A DNA stretch of 64,000 nucleotides, taken from positions 372,001 through 436,000 of the forward strand of contig CAWBFX010000003.1 of assembly GCA_963788215.1 (NCBI GenBank), read 5' to 3'. The DNA is from AC-32 sp963788215 (lineage in GTDB: Bacteria > Actinomycetota > Thermoleophilia > Gaiellales > Gaiellaceae). Below, in pieces: positions 46,399 through 57,090 of the stretch; positions within the stretch are counted from its first letter, which is position 1, and each line of letters starts with the position of its first letter. The position numbers and the translations under genes are program-made. The notes beneath the pieces were generated by a model. It was not told the origin of the DNA and did no database searches. It saw nothing but the letters and a program-made list of their open reading frames with translations.

Positions 46399-47286
46399 CT
46401 AGGCGGGCGAGATCCCCCAGCGGCCGGCGTGGGCCTGGCCCGGCTCGAGTCGGATGAGGCCCTCGCCGCTGCGGAAGGCGTTCGGCGCGCAGGTCATCGG
46501 CTCGACGGCAACGCTGCGCCGGGCGACGTCCGGCAACCCATCGCCGGTGAAGACCATCAGGTACGGGAAGCTCTCATCGACCCACAGGGTGGTCGTGCCG
46601 ACACGCGCGGCGGCCCGGCCGTGCTCGTCTCGCTCGAGGTCGGTGAAGCAGTGGTCGAGCCTCGCCTGCCCGATCGGCCTCGGCTCGCGGAAGTCCAAGC
46701 CTTCGTCCGCGACTGCGCGGCTGCCCGTCGGCAGGCCGCGCTCGTCGGCCACGAGGACGGTCGCTGCGGGCACGTGCAGCTCGACTCCGTCGACGAGATC
46801 GCCGTCGACGGCGAGGTACGGGTGCCAGCCCACGCCGAACGGGGCGGCTTCGGAACCGAGATTCGTCGCCTCGATCCGCACGGCGAGCCCGTCGTCCGAG
46901 AGCGAGTACTCCGCCCTCAGCTCGAGTGCGAACGGGTAGCCGGGCTGGGGGTAGAGCACATGCTCGAACGCGACCCGGTCCGCTGCGCGGTCGACGACCG
47001 TCCAGTGCGACCAGCGGACAAGGCCGTGGATCGCGTTCCGCCGCGCGGGCTCGTTCAGCGGAAGCTGGAGCGAGCGCCCGTCGAAGTCGTAGCGGCCGTC
47101 CTCGATGCGGTTCGGCCACGGGACGAGGAGCTGCCCGCGCCCCGAGGGGGAGACCTCGCCGGCGCCGTAGCCGTCGAGGATCGGCCGCTCGCCCGCCGAG
47201 TACGTCCGTAGGCCTGCGCCCACGCTCACCAGGACGGCCCGCTGCTCGCCGAATTCGAGCTCGACCTGTTCGCCCGATGGATTCAC
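46399..47286 (-). CDS. aldose 1-epimerase-family protein
   Basis: 295 residues from GTG 47286, preceded by AAAGGG. Signature segments: LLVPWPNRIEDGRYDFDG, NAIHGLVRWSHW (catalytic His), GVGWHPYLAVDG (second His) and LVEP-like VAVEPMTCAPNAF. It interconverts anomers of an aldose or phospho-sugar. Context of glucose-6-phosphate dehydrogenase and a GH15 enzyme nearby fits a carbohydrate-oxidation role (inference). Confidence 0.9.
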   Translation of the reverse strand: MNPSGEQVELEFGEQRAVLVSVGAGLRTYSAGERPILDGYGAGEVSPSGRGQLLVPWPNRIEDGRYDFDGRSLQLPLNEPARRNAIHGLVRWSHWTVVDRAADRVAFEHVLYPQPGYPFALELRAEYSLSDDGLAVRIEATNLGSEAAPFGVGWHPYLAVDGDLVDGVELHVPAATVLVADERGLPTGSRAVADEGLDFREPRPIGQARLDHCFTDLERDEHGRAAARVGTTTLWVDESFPYLMVFTGDGLPDVARRSVAVEPMTCAPNAFRSGEGLIRLEPGQAHAGRWGISPA

Positions 47287-47374
47287 CGCGGGACCCTTTC
47301 GAGCGCCTCGACCGCGGGCTTCACCCGCATCGGACGATGTAGCCGCCGCGCGGCTTTCTAGGTTGCTGGCTCCT

Positions 47375-48199
47375 ATGAATCTCTTCTGGGCGGCGCTGAT
47401 CGTCGTGCTGGTCGCCGTCGTCGCAACCACGGCGATGCTGCTCGTCCGCCGGCGGGCTCCCGCGGGAAGCTACTTCGAGGACGGCGACCGCGCGGCCGGC
47501 GTCTTCGGCGTGCTCGCGACCGGCTTCGCCGTGCTCCTCGGCTTCGTCGTCTTCCTCGCGTTCGAGAGCTTCGACACCTCGCGCAGCGGCGCGATCTCCG
47601 AAGCTCAGATCATCGCGGAGGAGTTCGAGACGGCGCAGCTCATGCCCCCGGCGGTGCGCGGTCGCTTCTCCGGTGAGCTCATCTGCTACGCGCGGTCCGT
47701 CGTCCACCAGGAATGGCCGCAGCTGGAGGCGGGCAGCCTGGCCAACGGCCACAACCCCTGGGGGATTGCGATGTTCCAGACGCTGAAGACCGTCGACCCG
47801 CGCTCGGCGACCGAGCAGGCCGCCTACAGCAAGTGGCTCGATCAACGCACCGACCGCGAGAGCGCACGAGCCGACCGGACCCACGGCGGCGAGGGGGTTA
47901 TCCCGACTCCTCTCTGGATCGTCCTGTTTCTGACCGCCGGGATCATCTTCGTCTTCATGCTCTTCTTCGCCGACAGCGCCGAGCGGGCGATCGTGCAGGC
48001 GACGATGATGGGCAGCGTCGCGGTGGTGATCAGCTCCACGCTGCTGCTCCTCTGGTTCCTCGACCATCCCTACAGCGAAAGCGTGGGCGGCCTGCGCCCG
48101 GCCGCCATGCAACGGACGGTCGAGCAGCTGATACACGAGCGGGGCATCGCGGACCGACACTTCGACATCCCCTGCGACGGACAGGGCACGAGGCGCTAG
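47375..48199 (+). CDS. DUF4239 (bestrophin-like) membrane protein, second copy
   Basis: About 274 residues from ATG 47375. Helices LFWAALIVVLVAVVATTAMLL and FGVLATGFAVLLGFVVFLAF, then SGAISEAQIIAEEFETAQ, an alpha-helical middle and two more helices (LWIVLFLTAGIIFVFMLFFA and TMMGSVAVVISSTLLLLWFL). The layout equals the DUF4239 gene at 45609, but sequence is well diverged. It overlaps the end of the convergent GMC oxidoreductase by 4 bp. Confidence 0.82.
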   Translation: MNLFWAALIVVLVAVVATTAMLLVRRRAPAGSYFEDGDRAAGVFGVLATGFAVLLGFVVFLAFESFDTSRSGAISEAQIIAEEFETAQLMPPAVRGRFSGELICYARSVVHQEWPQLEAGSLANGHNPWGIAMFQTLKTVDPRSATEQAAYSKWLDQRTDRESARADRTHGGEGVIPTPLWIVLFLTAGIIFVFMLFFADSAERAIVQATMMGSVAVVISSTLLLLWFLDHPYSESVGGLRPAAMQRTVEQLIHERGIADRHFDIPCDGQGTRR

Positions 48200-49777
48200 G
48201 CAGGAACCGGCGCCGCCTCCGCTCTGGCTCCCATGCGTTCGAGCAGGTGGTCGCCGACTCGGAGCGAGTTCGCCATCGCCGTCAGCGCCGGGTTGACGGC
48301 GCCGATGCTCGGGAAGACGCTCGTGTCCACGACGTAGAGGTTGTCGACCTCGTGGGCGCGGCAGTCGCGGTCGACCACTGACGATTCCGGGTCCGACCCC
48401 ATCCGGCACGTGCCCGCCTGGTGCGCTACCCCCGCGACCGGGATGTCGTTCTTCATGTACGCGAAGCGGTGGAAGAGATGGTCGGGCTCCATCCGGAGCT
48501 GCCCGAGCATCGAGCCGAGCTGCTTGTGCAGCTCCTTCTTCGGCGTGTCGTTCGTGGCCTTGTAGGCGAGCGTCAGCTTGCCGTCGCCGTCGACCGTGAC
48601 CCGGTTCTCCGGCATCGGCAGGTCTTCGGTCGAGAGCCAGAAGTCGACCGCGTGCTTCGCGACACGCTCGAGGGTCCACTGCGGGGCGAGCCTCGTCTGC
48701 ACCGGCTTCTCGCCGCGGTACATGGGCGCCTGCGACTTTCCGACCATCTGGATGTTGCCGAGTGGGTAGTCGTGTCCGTTCCCGGCGAAGTAGAAGTCGT
48801 TCAGGCCGAGCGTCTTCTGGAAGACCGTCGGGTTCTCGTCGTGCGAGAGCGCCAGCACGGCCTGGCTGTTGTGGAACATGTAGTTGCGGCCGACCTGGTC
48901 GGAGGCATTGGCGAGCCCGTTCGGATGCTCGTCGGAGGCCGAGACCAGGAGCAGCTTGGCGGTGTTGGCGGCGCCGCAGGCGAGCACGACGAGGTCCGCC
49001 GAGAACGTCTTCGTCTCGCCTTCGTGCTCGACCATCACCCCGCTGACGGTCGAGCCGCCGTCGGACGGTCTCCAGCTTCAACGCCGTCGCGTTCGTGAGC
49101 AGCTCGACGTTGGGGTGCTCGAGGGCCGGCCGCACGCCGAGCACGTCCGCGTCCGACTTGCCGTGCACGACGCACGGGAAGCCGTCGCAGTTCATGCAGC
49201 GTACGCAGTGGCTGTTCGGCAGGTTCGACTCGCTCAGCCGAATCCCGCAGGGGGCGTGGAAGGGGTGGTAGCCGGCGGCCTCGAGGTCGTCCGAGAGCTG
49301 CTGCATCCGCGGCTCGTGCGAGACGGCCGGAAACGGGTAGGGCGCGCTCGACGGCCCTTCCGTCGGGTCCTCCCCCCTCGCGCCGTGCACCTCGTACAGC
49401 TGCTCGGCGAGGCTGTAGTAGGGCTCCAGGTCGCCGTAGGAGATCGGCCAGGCGGGCGAGGTTCCGTCGTGGTGCTCGAGCTCGTCGAAGTCGCCGGGCC
49501 GCAGCCGGTAGAGCGCGGCCCCGTACAGCTTCGTCGCGCCACCCACGAAGTAGTGGATCTGCGGCTGGAACGCCTTCCCGTGCTCGTCGTACCAGGTGTC
49601 CTCGGACACGTAGCGGTTGTCCACGAACACGTCCTGGGCGAGCCAGTTCTGCGGCTCGCGCGGGAGCCAGTCGCCCCTTTCGAGCAGCAGGATCCGCTTG
49701 CCCGAAGGCGCGAGGTGCCGCGCGAGCGTCCCTCCGCCCGCGCCGGTGCCGACGATGATGACGTCGTAGTCGTCCAT
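48196..49777 (-). CDS. GMC-family FAD oxidoreductase, frameshifted
   Basis: About 526 residues. The FAD-binding start DVIIVGTGAGGGTLARHLAP, the GMC signature region FVGGATKLYGAALYRLRPGDF, a Cys-rich patch (CVRCMNCDGFPC), and a C-terminal part with HQAGTCRMG and FPSIGAVNPALTAMANSLR carrying the catalytic His/Asn. Removing one C (GG at 49063-49064) joins ALKLETV to DGGSTVSGVMVEHEG. It oxidises an alcohol or sugar. The ATG is two bases after the GH15 stop, so it is coupled to that gene. Confidence 0.88.
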
Positions 49778-49779
49778 GC

Positions 49780-51672
49780 TCAGTACTCCTCCATCAGCTC
49801 GGGCAGGATGAGTCCGCGCCGCCGCCTCGATCAGCGCCAGATGCGAGAACGCCTGCGGGAAGTTCCCCAGGTGCCTGCCGGTGGACGAATCGAACTCCTC
49901 CGCGTAGAGGCCGAGCGGCGAGGCGACGCGCAGCAGCGCTCCATCAGGTCTCGCGCCTGCTGCCCCTCCCCGACGACCGCCAGCGCCGAGACGAGCCAGA
50001 ACGAGCAGATCAGGAACGTTCCTTCCTTGCCCGAGAGCCCGTCGTCCGTCTCGCCCGTGCGATACCTGAGGACGAACCCGTCCTCGGTGAGATCGGTCGC
50101 GATCGCCTCGACCGACTTGCGCAGCAGCTCGTCGTCTCCGGGCAGGAAGTCGAAGATCGCGGCGAGCAGGGTCGAGGCATCGAGCGCATCGGTCTCGTAG
50201 TGCTGCCGCAGGACGCCGTCGCGCACGCCGTGCTCGAGGATGTCCGCGCGGATCTCTTCCGCGGTTGCCTGCCAGGCCGCCTGCAGCTGCGGGTCGCCGC
50301 GGATCTCGCCGAGCTTCGCAGCGCGGTCGAGCGCGACCCAGCACATCAGCTTCGAGGAGACGTAGTGCTGCGGCGCGCCGCGGGCCTCCCAGATTCCCTG
50401 ATCCGGCTCGCGCCAGATGTTCGTGGCGCATTCCGCCTGCGACTGCACGATCGGCCACAACCGGCGAGGCAGGCGCTTGCTGTGCTTCGTGTGCAGCAGG
50501 ATCGAGTCGAGGGCGGCGCCGAAGACGTCGTTCTGCCGCTGGTCGAACGCGCCGTTCCCGATCCGGACGGGCCGCGCGCCGGCGTAACCGGTCAGGTCGT
50601 CGCGCGTCGTCTCGGTCAGGTCGCGCCGCCCGTCGATCCCGTACATGATCTGGAGCGACCCGTCGTCGGTCGGCTCGAGGTCGGCGACGAACTGCATGAA
50701 CTCGTCGGCCTCCCAGTTCAGGTTGAGGAAGTGGAGCGCCTGGAGCGTGAACGTGGTGTCGCGGATCCACGTGTAGCGGTAGTCCCAGTTCCGCTCGCCG
50801 CCCGGGGTCTCCGGGAGCGAAGTCGTGAGAGCAGCGACCGTTGCGCCCGTGGGCATGTAGGTCAGGCCCTTGATCGTCAGCGCCGAGCGCTGGATCGTGT
50901 CGCGCAGGCGGTGATCGGGAATCCGGGCGCCGCCGAGCCAGTTGCGCCAGAAGCGCGTCGTAGCCGCGACCCGCGACTCTGCGTCCTCGGCGTTCTCCGG
51001 CGCCTCGAGACCTTCGGCCCAGGTGACCGCGCAGTAGGCCTGCTGGCCGGCCTGAAGCACATGTCGGCCACGGATCCGGTCGCCTTCGATGTCGAGCGGG
51101 ATGTCCGAGCAGAGGCGGAACGACTGGCCCGCTCCGCTCGCGTCGGCGAAGTTGCGGTTGCCGTCCGGCATCGTCCACTCGGCCATCGTGCGCCCGTAGT
51201 CGAAGACCGGCTCGCAGACGATCTCGACCTCGACATGCCCGTCGAGGCATTCGACCGTCCGAACCAGCATGTGATCGGCATCGTCGTCGGCAGGTGGCCG
51301 CGTGTGCGGCGTGATCCCGTCCTCGTGCTCCCAGGGCCCCATCGTCAGCGCGTCCCTGACGACGATCCAGCCGGACGGAGTCTTCCACGTCGTCTCGAGC
51401 ACGTTCGTGCCGGGTACATAGGCCCGGGCGGATGGATGCGCGATCCCGAACGGGCCGAAGCGGAAGAACCCCGCCTCCCGGTCGAGCAGGCTGCCGAACA
51501 CGCTCGGCGAGTCGAACCGCGGGATGCAGAGCCAGTCGATCGCGCCGTCGGCCGCGACCAGCGCGCCCGTGTGGCAGTTCGAGAGGAACGCGTAGTCCGC
51601 GATCGGCGGAAACGGCGACGGCGCGGCTGCGCTCTGGACTTGTGTGTCTGCCGGCGTGACGGTCGAGGTCAT
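49780..51672 (-). CDS. GH15-family glucan/trehalose hydrolase, two frameshifts near the end
   Basis: About 630 residues. YAFLSNCHTGALVAADGAIDWLCIPRFDSPSVFG opens the protein's N-terminal domain, and the (alpha/alpha)6 barrel has NWDYRYTWIRDTTFTLQ, GIWEARG (general acid Glu) and FLICSFWLVSAL. Two breaks, one missing base near 49939 and one extra near 49813, must be repaired to reach LLRVASPLGLYAEEFD and the ending LILPELMEEY. The ATG overlaps the zwf stop as ATGA. It releases glucose from trehalose or starch-like glucan. Confidence 0.88.
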
Positions 51673-53099
51673 GACGTCACCCAGGGCTCGTGCCAGCGGC
51701 CGTGGCCGGCGACGAGCTGGTCAGCGGCGTCCGGGCCCCACGATCCGGGCGCGTAAGCGTGCACTGGAGGCGGATCGTCGAGCAGCGGCTGCATGATCCG
51801 CCACGCTTCCTCGACGCCATCCTGGCGCGTGAAGCGTGTGCTGTCGCCGACGATCGCGGCGTGCAGAAGCACCTCGTACGGGGTGGGGCCCTCGCCGCCC
51901 TCCTCGTCGAACTCCAGGTCGAGGGTCACCTGGGCGGCTTCCGCCCTGTCGGCCCGGTGAGCGTCGAGCACGAGCCTGACGCCGGTCGACGGATCCAGTT
52001 TGACCACGAGCTGGTTCGGCTCCGGCCGAGCGGCGCGCAGATTGAAGTTGAGCTTGGGCGGCTCCCTGAACACGAGCCTGAGCTCGGTCTGGGTCGTGGG
52101 CAGCCGCTTCCCTGTTCGGATGAAGAACGGCACGCCCGACCAGCGCCAGTTCTCGATCTCCAGGCGGAGGGCTGCATAGGTCTCCGTCTCCGAGGCCGCG
52201 GCCACCCCGTCGATGTCGAGATAGCCGTCGTACTGCCCCCGGACGTAGTGCGCGGGGTCCGCCGTGGCCACGGCGTGGAGGAGTGCCACCTGCGCGTTCT
52301 TGATCACGTCGGGCTCACGCCGGGAGGGGACTTCCATGGCGGCCGCGGTGACGACCTGCATCAGGTGGTTGACGACGACGTCGCGCAGCGCGCCCACCGG
52401 ATCGTAGAAGTGGCCGCGATCCTCGACGCCGAAGTCTTCCGCCATCGTGATCTGCACCGACTGGATGTGGTCGCGGTTCCAGATCGGCTCCAGGATCGAG
52501 TTCGTGAAGCGCAGGTAGAGGATCTCCTCGAGACCCATCTTCCCCAGGTAGTGGTCGATCCGGTAGAGCTGCGACTCGTCGATGTAGCGGTGCAGCTCTT
52601 CCGCGAGCTCGCCGGCAGAGGCCTGGTCGTGGCCGAACGGCTTCTCGACGACCACGCGTGCGTTCGCCGTCAGGCCGGCCTCGGAGAGCCCCTGCACCAC
52701 GCGCCCGAAGAGGAACGGCGGAATCTCGAGGTAGAAGACGGGCTGCTGGGCGCCGTCGATCGCCGTCGCGACGCGCTCGTAGGTCGCGGCGTCACCGAAA
52801 TCGCCCTCGACGTACGAGAGCCTGTCCGCGAGGCGCTCGAAGACCTTCGGGTCGAGCTGCTCGCCGGTGCCTTCGATCGACGTCTTCGCGCGCTCCTTCA
52901 GCTGATCGACGGTCCAGTCGTCGACCGCGACGCCGACGATCGGGCAATCGAGAAGGCCGCGGCTCTCGAGCCTGTAGAGAGAGCGGAAGGTCATCACCTT
53001 CGCGAGATCTCCCGTGATTCCGAACACGACGAGCACGTCGGCCGGTGCGGGCTTTGCCGCCGGTGCGCGGCGGACGATCTCCGGTGCTGCGGTCGCCAT
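51669..53099 (-). CDS. zwf: glucose-6-phosphate 1-dehydrogenase
   Basis: 476 residues. NADP motif FGITGDLAKVMTFRSLY, active-site RIDHYLGKMG, and EEVQ-type downstream VPFFIRTGKRLP with a conserved Lys. Complete family length. It oxidises glucose 6-phosphate to 6-phosphogluconolactone, making NADPH. ATG 53099 is used; longer starts are not protein-like. It is the fifth gene of the cyd-to-GMC run, 17 bp after the NDH-2 gene, and next to a glucose-releasing hydrolase. Confidence 0.97.
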   Translation of the reverse strand: MATAAPEIVRRAPAAKPAPADVLVVFGITGDLAKVMTFRSLYRLESRGLLDCPIVGVAVDDWTVDQLKERAKTSIEGTGEQLDPKVFERLADRLSYVEGDFGDAATYERVATAIDGAQQPVFYLEIPPFLFGRVVQGLSEAGLTANARVVVEKPFGHDQASAGELAEELHRYIDESQLYRIDHYLGKMGLEEILYLRFTNSILEPIWNRDHIQSVQITMAEDFGVEDRGHFYDPVGALRDVVVNHLMQVVTAAAMEVPSRREPDVIKNAQVALLHAVATADPAHYVRGQYDGYLDIDGVAAASETETYAALRLEIENWRWSGVPFFIRTGKRLPTTQTELRLVFREPPKLNFNLRAARPEPNQLVVKLDPSTGVRLVLDAHRADRAEAAQVTLDLEFDEEGGEGPTPYEVLLHAAIVGDSTRFTRQDGVEEAWRIMQPLLDDPPPVHAYAPGSWGPDAADQLVAGHGRWHEPWVTS

Positions 53100-53116
53100 C
53101 TTTGCGCCTCCTCTAC

Positions 53117-54421
53117 CTAGGTCTTGACCCTGATCCGGCCGGAGCGCTGGTGCGTGAGCCCCGCGCCCGCCCAGTCGACGACCGCCTTCGCGCGGTCCGA
53201 ATTGGTCGGCAGCAGCGCGAGGTGAACCGTTCCCCACGCCGCCTGTGCCGCTTTGCCTTTCATCGTTCGCCCGCCGAGCATCTGGACGACGGCCGCCCCC
53301 CGGCCGATCGTCGCCATCGTCCCCTTGTCGTGGTACTTGAAGGGCTTCGTCTCCTTGCCCGCGGCCCGGTGGGCGATCGTCTCGCCGGCGTGTTCCCCGG
53401 ACTGCAGCGCGACCGAGCCGAGCTGGGGCAGAACCTGACCGGTTTTCGCGTCGGTGATCGCAGCGATGTCGCCGACGGCGTAGACCTCCGGGTGCTGCGG
53501 GAGCCGAAGCTCCTCGTCGACGGCCAGCCGGTTGCCCCGCTCGAGCTCGACGCCGAGCGAGCGAACGAGCTCGTTCGCCTGCAGGCCGGCTCCCCAAACG
53601 AGCGTGTGGGCGGAGAGGACGGTCCCGGACTTGAGCGTCACCCGCTCCGGGGAGACCGACGCGACGACCTCGCCGGTCATGACCTCGACTCCGCGGTTCT
53701 CGAGCGCCTTCTCCGTGTAGGAGCGGATGTCCGGCTCGAACATCGCGAAGATCTCCGGCGAGGCCTCGACGAGCACGATCTGCGCCTGCTCGGGATCGAC
53801 GTCCGGGTAGTCCTTGGCGAAGACCGTGTAGAGCTCGGCCATGGCGCCGGCGGTCTCGACCCCGGTCGGGCCGCCCCCGACGACGACCATGTTCAGCGCT
53901 CCGTCTTCGACGAGGTCCGGGTTGCGATCGGCCGCCTCCCAGCGCTCGAGCACGTGATCCTTGAGCCGCATCGCGTCCGCGACCGTGTAGAGCGGGAACG
54001 CATGCTCGGCCGCCCCGTCCACGCCGAAGAAGTTGACCTCCGCGCCGAGCGCGAGGACGAGGTAGTCGTATCGCTCCGGCTGGAGCTCGCCGAAGCGCAC
54101 CTCGCGCGCGTCGAGGTCGATCTCGGTCACCTGGTCCTGGTGAACCCGGATGTTCTCTTGCTTGTGGAAGAGGTCGCGGATCGGGTGAGCGACCGCGGCC
54201 TGGTCGAGCAAACCCGTGGCGAGCTGATAGAGCAGCGGCTGGAACGTGTGGTAGTCGTGCCCGTCCACGAGCACGACGTCGAGATCGCTCTTGCCCAGCT
54301 TCTTGGCGGCCCCGATCCCGCCGAATCCTCCGCCCAGGATCACGACGTGCGGGCGGCCGCTCGTCTCTCCTCGAGCGCGCACGACTGCCAACCTACGGAC
54401 CGGCGACCCGTTCGTGGTCAC
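53117..54421 (-). CDS. ndh: type II NADH:quinone oxidoreductase
   Basis: 434 residues. FAD motif VVILGGGFGGIGAAKKLG, NAD motif VVVGGGPTGVETAGAMAEL and the third motif EVYAVGDIAAI with the quinone-site AQSG-like ALQSGEHAGETI. The C-terminus has the amphipathic membrane-anchor region. It passes NADH electrons to the quinone pool without pumping protons. Start is GTG 54421 or GTG 54382. In a run with cytochrome bd, it gives a short NADH-to-O2 chain. Confidence 0.93.
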   Translation of the reverse strand: MTTNGSPVRRLAVVRARGETSGRPHVVILGGGFGGIGAAKKLGKSDLDVVLVDGHDYHTFQPLLYQLATGLLDQAAVAHPIRDLFHKQENIRVHQDQVTEIDLDAREVRFGELQPERYDYLVLALGAEVNFFGVDGAAEHAFPLYTVADAMRLKDHVLERWEAADRNPDLVEDGALNMVVVGGGPTGVETAGAMAELYTVFAKDYPDVDPEQAQIVLVEASPEIFAMFEPDIRSYTEKALENRGVEVMTGEVVASVSPERVTLKSGTVLSAHTLVWGAGLQANELVRSLGVELERGNRLAVDEELRLPQHPEVYAVGDIAAITDAKTGQVLPQLGSVALQSGEHAGETIAHRAAGKETKPFKYHDKGTMATIGRGAAVVQMLGGRTMKGKAAQAAWGTVHLALLPTNSDRAKAVVDWAGAGLTHQRSGRIRVKT

Positions 54422-54438
54422 CCGAAGGGGATGAAGGG

Positions 54439-56055
54439 TCAGGAAGCTGGTGTGGGCACCACTTCAGAAGGCGCTTCCGGCCCAGCGGCGGTGTCCTCCG
54501 CCTGGTACTCCGCGAGCAGCCTGCGTTCCTCTTCACGCTTCGGGAACATGAAGAAGACGAGCGTCGCTCCCAGCAGCACGGCCACGATGCCGGCCGTGTA
54601 CGCCCACTGGTCCCCCTGGAGGAACGCCGCCTTCGCCCCCGCGATGATCTGGTCCTGGATCGAGGCTGGATAGCGCGAAGCGGTGTCGGCCGCACTCGAG
54701 AACGACTTCGTCAGCTCGGCCTGCGTGCTGCTCGACACGTCCTTTCCTGAGGACGCGATCAGCGTGCCCGCAGTCGCCGCGTAGCCGGCCGTGAGCAAGG
54801 CGCCGAAGAGGGACTGCATGATCGCCCCGCCGAGGTCTCGCTGCAGGTCAGCAGTTCCCGAGGCCATCCCGACCCGCGTCACGGGAACCGAGGCGGTGAG
54901 CGAGTGGGAAGCCGGGGTGCCGGCGAGGCCCACGCCGATCCCGACGAACGAATAGCCGAGGGCGACCTTCCAGTAGCTGATGCCTTCCTTCCAGAGCAGC
55001 AGCATCGTCAGGAAGCCGAGCGCCACGAAGATGTAGCCGTAGAGAAGCGTCTCCCGTGCGCCCCGGCGCTCGACGAGCGCAGCCGATCGCGGTGCCACGA
55101 GCACCATGAAGGCCGCCGCAGGCAGAATCGCCAGCCCCGCGTCCACCGTCGAGTAGCCGAGCACGTTCTGCAGGAACTGCTGGCCGATGTACATCGCTCC
55201 CATCAGCGAGCCGAACACGATCAGGCCGGCGCAGGCGGCCACCCAGAACGTGGGCCGAGCGGCCGCCACCAGGTCGTAGAGCGGGTTCTGCGCGCGCCGC
55301 TGCCGGATGTAGAAGGCGACCAGCGCCGAGCCCGAGACCACGAAGAGGCTCACGATCAGCGTCGTCTCGTTCGGCACGGCAGCGAAGTTGATTCCCAGGA
55401 TCAGCGCGCCGACGAGCGCGATCGAGAGCACGCCTCCGAGGTGGTCGACTGGCTCGGTCGTCTCGTTGACGTGGCCCGGCACGAGCTTCACCGCCATCAC
55501 GAGGGCGATTGCCGCCAGCGGCAGCGTCAGCAGGAAGACCGATCCCCACCAGAAGTGCTCGAGCAGGATCCCGGCGCAGAGCGGGCCTAGCGCGGAGAGC
55601 GCGCCGCCGGTTGCGGCCCAAAGGGCGATCGACCGCGTGCGCGCCGGGCCCGACCAGAGCGCGGTGATCAGCGCCAGGGTGGTCGGATACGCCATCCCGG
55701 CCGCCAGCCCGCCGAGCACCCGCGCGCCGAACAGCACGTCGATCGACGGGGCCCAGGCCGCGAGGCAGTCCGCGGGGACCGTCAGCACCATGCCGAGGAT
55801 CAGCAGACGCTTGCGGCCGTAGCGGTCGCCGATGGCGCCGAAGTAGAGCACGGAGGCGGCGAGGCCCAGCGAGTAGCCCACCGCGACGAGGTTGAGCGCC
55901 GTCTGCGAGGCGTCGAAGTGCTTCCCGATCGACGGGAGGGCGACGTTCGCCACCGCTAGGCCGAGGTTGGCCACCGCCGCGACCGCGATCAGCGCCGCGA
56001 GAACCATGCCGCCGCGGTCCGGCCCTGCGGAATCAGGCGACTGGGTTTGTTGCAC
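54439..56055 (-). CDS. MFS transporter (EmrB/QacA-like, 14 helices)
   Basis: 538 residues from GTG 56055, which follows AAGGAGGAAAC, an excellent ribosome-binding site. Motif A is in GAIGDRYGRKRLLILG, motif C in ATGGALSALGPLCAGILLE. A long C-terminal periplasmic loop (GTLIASSGKDVSSSTQAEL) precedes the last helix and a charged tail. It exports drugs or metabolites. The start overlaps the cydB end by 23 bp. The transporter's place in a respiratory operon is unexplained. Confidence 0.9.
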   Translation of the reverse strand: MQQTQSPDSAGPDRGGMVLAALIAVAAVANLGLAVANVALPSIGKHFDASQTALNLVAVGYSLGLAASVLYFGAIGDRYGRKRLLILGMVLTVPADCLAAWAPSIDVLFGARVLGGLAAGMAYPTTLALITALWSGPARTRSIALWAATGGALSALGPLCAGILLEHFWWGSVFLLTLPLAAIALVMAVKLVPGHVNETTEPVDHLGGVLSIALVGALILGINFAAVPNETTLIVSLFVVSGSALVAFYIRQRRAQNPLYDLVAAARPTFWVAACAGLIVFGSLMGAMYIGQQFLQNVLGYSTVDAGLAILPAAAFMVLVAPRSAALVERRGARETLLYGYIFVALGFLTMLLLWKEGISYWKVALGYSFVGIGVGLAGTPASHSLTASVPVTRVGMASGTADLQRDLGGAIMQSLFGALLTAGYAATAGTLIASSGKDVSSSTQAELTKSFSSAADTASRYPASIQDQIIAGAKAAFLQGDQWAYTAGIVAVLLGATLVFFMFPKREEERRLLAEYQAEDTAAGPEAPSEVVPTPAS

Positions 56056-57090
56056 CGTTTCCTCCTTCAGGATGAGACAACGGCTGCGCGGTTTCCTCGA
56101 CCACGCTGCGCTGAGCAAGCGTGAACAGCAGCCCGATCGACGGCAGCACCAGGACGACGGCGACACCGAAGATCACCAGCAGGGTCGTCAGCGTTGCGCT
56201 CGGCGCCGCACCGTCGGCAATCGTGAGCGTCTGCGGCAGCAGGTACGGGTGCTGCGCGACGCCCCAACCCCAGACCACGGCCGCCACCGCCCCCACAGCG
56301 AGCAGCCGTGTTCCCGCCTGGCGCCGCGGTGGAGCAGGACGAGCACGCCCACGCCGCAGAGGGCCGACGCGATCACGAGCGGCAACGCGTCATGCGTGAG
56401 CCCGTCGAAGACGAACCGTGCGTCGTGGTGCAACGCGACGACGCCCAGGGCAGCCAGCGCCCCGGTGACGACCGCGGCGACGAGCGCGCGCGTCGCGAAG
56501 TACCGCTCGAGGTCGGGGGCGCCGGCGCGCCGGGCATCGCTCACGAGGAACACCGCCGAGAGGTAGGCGCCCGTCGCCACGAACAGCGCCCCGATCGAAA
56601 ACGAGAGCAGGTTGACCCAGCTGGTAATCGGGTCGCCCTCCGCGTTGCCGAGGGGAACCCGACCGCCTGCGACCGCCCCGACGACGGTCCCCATGAAGAA
56701 CGGCGTCAGCACGGAGGACAGGCCGAAGAGCAGCTGAGCAGCCACGCGCCCACGGGCGCGGCGCGCGTTGTGGTGGAAGGCGAATCCGGACCCGCGCAGG
56801 ACGATCCCCAGCGCCGCGAGGCTCAACGGGATGAAGAGGGTCGAGAAGACGGCCTCGAAGGTGGAGGAGAAGCCGGTCCAGAGCACGACCAGCGCGAAGA
56901 TCAGCCAGACGTGGTTGGCCTCCCACACCGGGCCGATCGCCCAGTCGATCAGCTCGCGCGGCCGCTTGCCGCGCTCGCCACCGCCGGCGAGGAGGCTCCA
57001 CAGTCCGGCGCCGAAGTCCGCGCCTGCGAAGACGGCGTACATGGTCACGCCGATCCAGAGAACTGCGGCGACAGCGGTGGCCTCGCTCAC
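56033..57090 (-). CDS. cydB: cytochrome bd quinol oxidase subunit II, frameshifted
   Basis: About 352 residues from GTG 57090, overlapping the cydA stop as GTGA. Early helix VLWIGVTMYAVFAGADFGAGLW and VWEANHVWLIFALVVLWTGF are typical of CydB. A base is missing near 56319-56325: one frame reads to LVLLHRGA, the other continues QAGTRLLAVGAVAAVVWGWG...YLLPQTLTI, the normal end. It partners CydA in O2 reduction without proton pumping. Confidence 0.9.
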
